Assembly: GCA_004211235.1 (NCBI GenBank)
Contig: SEEY01000039.1
Coordinates: forward strand, 1-13,064
DNA: 13,064 bases
Direction: 5' to 3'
From: Rubrivivax sp.
Lineage (GTDB): Bacteria; Pseudomonadota; Gammaproteobacteria; Burkholderiales; Burkholderiaceae
In this document: positions 9,660 to 13,064 of the stretch, piece by piece
Layout: each line of letters opens with the position of its first letter
Position numbering within the stretch: the stretch's first letter is position 1
The notes under the pieces: model-generated
Told to the model about the DNA's origin: nothing
The model's input: the letters and a program-made list of their open reading frames with translations, nothing else
Database searches by the model: none
Position numbers and translations under genes: made by a program

Positions 9660-10903
9660 GCCTGTGATGGGTCTTCTGGGGAAGAGGGCTCGGAGTCGTC
9701 CGACGGCTCAGCGTCGAAACGTGGGTCCCGCTCGTCGGGAATCAAGGGCTCGACCTTCATGGCCGCCGCAATGAGATCGCGAAGTTCGTTCAGGCCGCTG
9801 CCATCCAGCGAGCTGACGAAGACGCGCGGCGTCGGGCTCGTGCTGCCGGCGGGACGCAACACGGCGTCGACGATGTCGCGCGGGCGCTGGTCTTGGGCCA
9901 GCAGGTCCTGCTTGTTGTAGACGAGGATCTGCGGCACATCGGCCGCACCGATCTCGGCCAGCACGCGCTCCACCTCGGCCATCTGCTCTTCCAGGACCGG
10001 GCTGGAAGCGTCGACCACATGCAGCAGCAGGTCGGCATCGGCTGCCTCCTGCAGCGTCGCGCGGAAGGCCTCGACGAGCTTGTGCGGCAGGTCGCGGATG
10101 AAGCCGACCGTATCGGACAGCGAGACGCTGGCGCCGGCCTGCTCCAGGTAGAGCGAGCGGGTCGTCGTGTCCAGCGTGGCGAACAGCTGGTTGGCAGCGT
10201 AGGCACGCGCCTTGGTCAACGCATTGAACAGCGTGCTCTTGCCGGCGTTCGTGTAGCCGACCAGCGAGACCTTGAAGACGCCATTGCGCGAGCGCGAGCG
10301 GCGCTGCGTGCTGCGCTGCTTCTGCACCTGCTTCAGGCGCTCCTTCGTCTTCTTGATGCGGTCGTCGATCATGCGACGGTCCAGCTCGATCTGCGCCTCG
10401 CCGGGGCCGCCGCGCATGCCGATGCCGCCGCTCTGGCGCTCCAGGTGGCTCCAGCGGCGCACCAGGCGCGTGGCCAGGTATTGCAGCCGCGCGAGCTCCA
10501 CCTGCAGCTTGCCTTCGTGGCTCTGCGCGCGGGCGGCGAAGATCTCGAGGATCAGCGCCGTGCGGTCGGCCACGGGCACGCCGAGCACGCGTTCCAGGTT
10601 GCGCTGCTGGGCCGGCGAGATGGCCTGGTCGAACAGCACCGTGTGAGCCTGGTGGGCCTGCACGAGCAGCTTGATCTCGTCGGCCTTGCCGGAGCCGACG
10701 AACAGCGCGGCGTCAGGCGCGGAGCGGCGGGCGATGACCTTGGCGACCGGCGTGTCGCCGGCCGACTCGGCCAGCAGCGCCAGCTCGTCGAGGCTTTCTT
10801 CGAAGCCCTGCTTGGCGGATTGCCGACCGAAATCGACACCCACAAGAATGGCGCGCGCCGCCTCGAAGGGCGGCGCTGCGGCGTTGGTAGATGTCGAGGA
10901 CAA
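9656..10903 (-). CDS. hflX: HflX, ribosome-associated GTPase
   Basis: HflX binds the 50S subunit and splits stalled ribosomes under stress. With the start chosen here it has 415 residues. The N-terminal HflX domain includes GSGKADEIKLL. The linker has the glycine-rich GGIGMRGGPGEAQIELDRR at 159-177, followed by a basic helix pair. The G domain shows GYTNAGKST at 216-224, DTVGF at 264-268 and NKQD at 330-333. The C-terminus is acidic and Ser/Pro-rich. The frame stays open to 11038 inside hfq, but that extension is Ser/Thr/Pro-rich and antisense-like. I prefer the TTG at 10903, ten bases after the hfq stop, although no Shine-Dalgarno precedes it. Coupling to hfq is likely. The last four bases overlap the hflK start. 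Confidence 0.94.
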   Translation of the reverse strand: MSSTSTNAAAPPFEAARAILVGVDFGRQSAKQGFEESLDELALLAESAGDTPVAKVIARRSAPDAALFVGSGKADEIKLLVQAHQAHTVLFDQAISPAQQRNLERVLGVPVADRTALILEIFAARAQSHEGKLQVELARLQYLATRLVRRWSHLERQSGGIGMRGGPGEAQIELDRRMIDDRIKKTKERLKQVQKQRSTQRRSRSRNGVFKVSLVGYTNAGKSTLFNALTKARAYAANQLFATLDTTTRSLYLEQAGASVSLSDTVGFIRDLPHKLVEAFRATLQEAADADLLLHVVDASSPVLEEQMAEVERVLAEIGAADVPQILVYNKQDLLAQDQRPRDIVDAVLRPAGSTSPTPRVFVSSLDGSGLNELRDLIAAAMKVEPLIPDERDPRFDAEPSDDSEPSSPEDPSQA

Positions 10904-10913
10904 GGGGGTGGGA

Positions 10914-11156
10914 TCAGGCGTCCGCGGGAGCGTCGCCGGCGTGGAAGTTGACTGCGCGGCCCGGCACGACGGTGGAGATCGCGTGCTTGTAGACCATCTG
11001 GGTGACCGTGTTGCGAAGCAGCACGACGTACTGGTCAAACGATTCGATATGGCCCTGGAGCTTGATGCCGTTGACGAGGTAGATCGACACGGGCACGTGC
11101 TCTTTGCGGAGCAGGTTCAAAAAGGGATCCTGCAAAAGTTGGCCTTTGTTGCTCAT
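10914..11156 (-). CDS. hfq: RNA chaperone Hfq
   Basis: Hexameric Sm-like chaperone pairing small RNAs with mRNAs. The 80-residue product has Sm1 ([20 protein letters not shown], 9-28, with Tyr26), Lys32 and Gln34. Sm2 is [15 protein letters not shown] (52-66), with the proximal-site YKH at 56-58. The lateral-rim patch is RKEH (17-20) rather than the RRER of E. coli, which is usual in Betaproteobacteria as I recall. The disordered tail is very short, about 12 residues, ending in DAPADA. The ATG at 11156 has GGAG seven bases upstream. The 80-base gap from der holds no convincing promoter: the minus strand has a weak TAAGGT. A separate hfq promoter therefore remains open. Confidence 0.97.
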   Translation of the reverse strand: MSNKGQLLQDPFLNLLRKEHVPVSIYLVNGIKLQGHIESFDQYVVLLRNTVTQMVYKHAISTVVPGRAVNFHAGDAPADA

Positions 11157-11236
11157 CGGTATGCTCCGAGTTATCGGGGGGTGGGGGACTAGGGGTAAGA
11201 CCTTAACACAGCGTCTTTGTCCCTCCAGAGGTCAGC

Positions 11237-12550
11237 CTAGGTCTTTTCGTCGAAGGGATTCTTCGAAGAACGCAGCTCTATCTTCAGCGGCGTTCCGACC
11301 AATTTGTAGTGCGCGCGGATGCGGCCTTCGAGGTAGCGCTTGTACACCTCGGTGACGCCGTCCAGCGCGTTGCCGTGGATGACGACGATGGGCGGGTTCT
11401 GGCCGCCCTGGTGGGCGTAGCGCATCTTGGGGCGCGACACGCCAGAGCGCTTGGGCTGCTGGTGTTCGGTGGCCTCCTGGATGAGACGGGTCAGCACCGG
11501 CGTCGTCATCTTGCGGTAGGCCGAGGCGTAGGCGTCGGCCAGCGAATTCCACACCGCCGACAGCCCCTGCCGCTTGAGCGCCGAGATGTGGTGCATCGGC
11601 GCGAACTTGAGGAAGGTCAGGCGCTGCTCGATCTGGCGCTGCAGCGTCTCGCGCTGGTAGCTGTCGACGGCGTCCCACTTGTTGAGCGCCAGCACGACGG
11701 CGCGGCCGCTGTCGAGGATGTAGCCGGCGATGTGCGCGTCCTGGTCGGTCACGCCTTGCGTGGCATCCAGCAGCAGCAGCACGACGTGGGCGTCCGCAAT
11801 CGCCTGCAGCGTCTTGACCACCGAGAACTTCTCGATGGCCTCGAAGACCTTGCCTTTGCGGCGCAGACCGGCCGTGTCGATGAGCTTGAACTTCTGGCCG
11901 TTGCGCTCGAAGTCGACCGAGATGGCGTCGCGCGTCGTGCCCGGCATGTCGAAGGCGACGAGGCGCTCTTCACCCAGCCAGGTGTTGATCAACGTGCTCT
12001 TGCCGACGTTGGGGCGGCCGGCGACGGCGAGGCGGATGACGCCGTCCTGCTGCGGGCCGGCGCCGAACTCCTCGCTGGTGTCCTCAAAGGGCTCCAGCAC
12101 GGCGTCCAGCAGGCTGCGGATGCCCTGCCCGTGCGCCGACGAGATCGGGTGCGGCTCGCCCATGCCGAGTTCGTGGAACTCGGCCAGCAGCGGCGACTCG
12201 CTCATGCCCTCGGCCTTGTTGACGCTGCGCAGGTAGCGGGCGATGTCGCTGTCATGGGCCGACAGCCCCAGGCGGATGTCGACGACGAAGATGACCGCAT
12301 CGGCCTCGGCGACGGCCTGCTTGGTCTGCTTGGCCATCTCCTTGACGATGCCGGTGCTGCTGTCGGGCTCGAAGCCGCCGGTGTCGATGCAGATGAACTC
12401 GCGGTCGCCCAGGCGACCGTCACCGTAGTGGCGGTCGCGAGTCAGGCCGGCGAAGTCGGCCACGATGGCGTCGCGCGACTTCGTCAGGCGGTTGAACAGC
12501 GTCGACTTGCCCACGTTGGGGCGGCCGACCAAGGCAATCACGGGCTTCAT
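11237..12550 (-). CDS. der: ribosome-assembly GTPase Der (EngA), with an apparent internal deletion
   Basis: Der has two tandem GTPase domains and a KH-like domain, and is essential for 50S maturation. The 437-residue product shows, in the first domain, GRPNVGKST (9-17), DTGG (56-59) and NKAE (111-114). The second domain has GRPNVGKST (178-186), the conserved DMPGTTRD (201-208), DTAG (225-228) and NKWD (290-293). The KH-like domain (about 350-437) contains [25 protein letters not shown] 12550 has GGAG five bases upstream; the open frame to 12817 lacks family similarity. Unusually, only Ser-Val separates YLR (106-108) from NKAE. E. coli and Neisseria Der, as I remember them, have ten residues there, including the hydrophobic strand leading into the motif. 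About eight residues (24 bases) therefore seem missing near 12221-12229, without a frameshift. Confidence 0.95.
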   Translation of the reverse strand: MKPVIALVGRPNVGKSTLFNRLTKSRDAIVADFAGLTRDRHYGDGRLGDREFICIDTGGFEPDSSTGIVKEMAKQTKQAVAEADAVIFVVDIRLGLSAHDSDIARYLRSVNKAEGMSESPLLAEFHELGMGEPHPISSAHGQGIRSLLDAVLEPFEDTSEEFGAGPQQDGVIRLAVAGRPNVGKSTLINTWLGEERLVAFDMPGTTRDAISVDFERNGQKFKLIDTAGLRRKGKVFEAIEKFSVVKTLQAIADAHVVLLLLDATQGVTDQDAHIAGYILDSGRAVVLALNKWDAVDSYQRETLQRQIEQRLTFLKFAPMHHISALKRQGLSAVWNSLADAYASAYRKMTTPVLTRLIQEATEHQQPKRSGVSRPKMRYAHQGGQNPPIVVIHGNALDGVTEVYKRYLEGRIRAHYKLVGTPLKIELRSSKNPFDEKT

Positions 12551-12716
12551 GTGGACTCCATGGCCGTGACCTGCGGGCCGAGCGCCGGGCCGCTCCCAAG
12601 CCGGCCCGTCGGGCGATGTGCTTGACGGTCGAACCGGCAAGCATCGCCGTCCCCACGGGGGACCGACTGGGCTTGCCCGCGTGCAGCGCGGCAAGACCGG
12701 GCGAGGGGCTGACTCA
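12551..12716. repeat. bamB-der spacer filled with hairpins
   Basis: No gene is seen in this 166-base gap, but four inverted repeats follow each other. CGGGCCG (12586-12592) pairs with CGGCCCG (12602-12608). GCGATG (12613-12618) pairs with CATCGC (12642-12647), and inside it CTTG (12621-12624) pairs with CAAG (12638-12641) and GGT with ACC. GTCCCC (12649-12654) pairs with GGGGAC (12658-12663). CTTGCCCGCG (12672-12681) pairs with CGCGGCAAG (12687-12695) with one bulged C. None has a T-tract, so they are not intrinsic terminators. They form the der leader if bamB and der are co-transcribed. Confidence 0.6.
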
Positions 12717-13064
12717 TCACTCAGCCTTGATGGCGAACAGGCCACCGTTCTTCGTCGCAACCAGGGCCGTGTCGCCGAGCAGCGTGATCGTGGTGACCGG
12801 CGAACCGTCGGTCGCAATGCGCGAGCGGGTCTTGCCGGTCTCGCGGTCGAGCAGATGGACCTGACCTTCGTAGTCGCCCACCAGCACCTGCTTGTTCAGC
12901 AGCACGGGCGCGGACAGCTTGCGCAGCTGGAACTGGTCGGCAGACCAGGCCAGGTCGCCGTTGGCCAGCTTCCAGGCCGACAGCCGGTCCGAGGCATCGC
13001 CGGCGACAACGACCTGGTCGTCCGCGCCGATGCCGTTGGTGCCGCCGACGACACGGTTCCACAG
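12717..13064 (-). CDS. bamB: outer-membrane assembly lipoprotein BamB, C-terminal part
   Basis: Only the last 115 residues are in the window; the start lies beyond the right edge. BamB is an eight-bladed beta-propeller lipoprotein of the BAM complex. The visible part shows propeller-blade repeats of the PQQ type: [20 protein letters not shown], then [21 protein letters not shown]. It ends on the typical last blade, [14 protein letters not shown]. Two stops follow in tandem (TGATGA, 12719-12714). The position directly upstream of der on the same strand is the usual Burkholderiales arrangement and supports the assignment over other PQQ-repeat proteins. Confidence 0.87.
   Translation of the reverse strand: MWNRVVGGTNGIGADDQVVVAGDASDRLSAWKLANGDLAWSADQFQLRKLSAPVLLNKQVLVGDYEGQVHLLDRETGKTRSRIATDGSPVTTITLLGDTALVATKNGGLFAIKAE

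Noticed and set aside
7482..9920. An 812-codon plus-strand open frame opposite hflC and hflK
   Set aside because: It is fully antisense to two well-recognised genes. Its translation is a low-complexity run of Leu, Val, Ala, Arg, Asp and His, typical of the complementary frame of GC-rich coding DNA.
12551..12817. Extension of Der upstream to 12817
   Set aside because: The 89 extra residues are low-complexity, overlap the end of bamB and precede a well-placed ATG with GGAG.

Overview
This is a GC-rich bacterial chromosome segment made almost entirely of housekeeping genes. The gene set and order (bamB-der-hfq-hflX-hflK-hflC-DUF2065-hisZ-purA-phosphoribosyltransferase on the minus strand) match what I know of Betaproteobacteria of the order Burkholderiales. 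The style is that of the Rubrivivax/Leptothrix/Comamonadaceae side, because rnr lacks the usual N-terminal helix-turn-helix and hisZ is present. No species can be named from the sequence alone.

Layout. Positions 46-1398 (+) encode the bifunctional NAD(P)HX repair enzyme Nnr, which converges on rnr (RNase R, 1424-3748, -). A short AT-rich divergent spacer (3749-3817) separates rnr from a complete tRNA-Leu(CAG) gene (3818-3902, +). The tRNA is followed by a bidirectional hairpin terminator and then by an exact inverted copy of the tRNA's own 3' end. About 200 bases of strongly self-complementary, apparently non-coding DNA follow. From 4167 to the right edge everything is on the minus strand and tightly packed, with two 4-base start/stop overlaps and several gaps of 10-45 bases. 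In transcription order: bamB (C-terminal part only), der, hfq, hflX, hflK, hflC, a DUF2065 protein, hisZ, purA and a purine-type phosphoribosyltransferase.

How the genes work together. BamB serves outer-membrane protein assembly. Der and HflX are ribosome-associated GTPases. Hfq is the sRNA chaperone and RNase R a 3'-5' exonuclease, so much of the block concerns RNA and ribosome maintenance. HflK/HflC form the membrane complex that modulates the FtsH protease. HisZ, PurA and the phosphoribosyltransferase are nucleotide/PRPP-linked metabolism. The arrangement resembles the hfq-hflX-hflK-hflC-yjeT-purA-(nsrR)-rnr neighbourhood of E. coli, with hisZ added.

I saw no mobile element, CRISPR array, prophage or clearly new multi-gene system. 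The points that stand out are: an apparent 8-residue in-frame deletion in the first GTPase domain of Der, just before its NKxE motif; the tRNA-Leu 3' end mirrored across its own terminator; two highly structured intergenic stretches; and unresolved or non-ATG starts for rnr and hflX.
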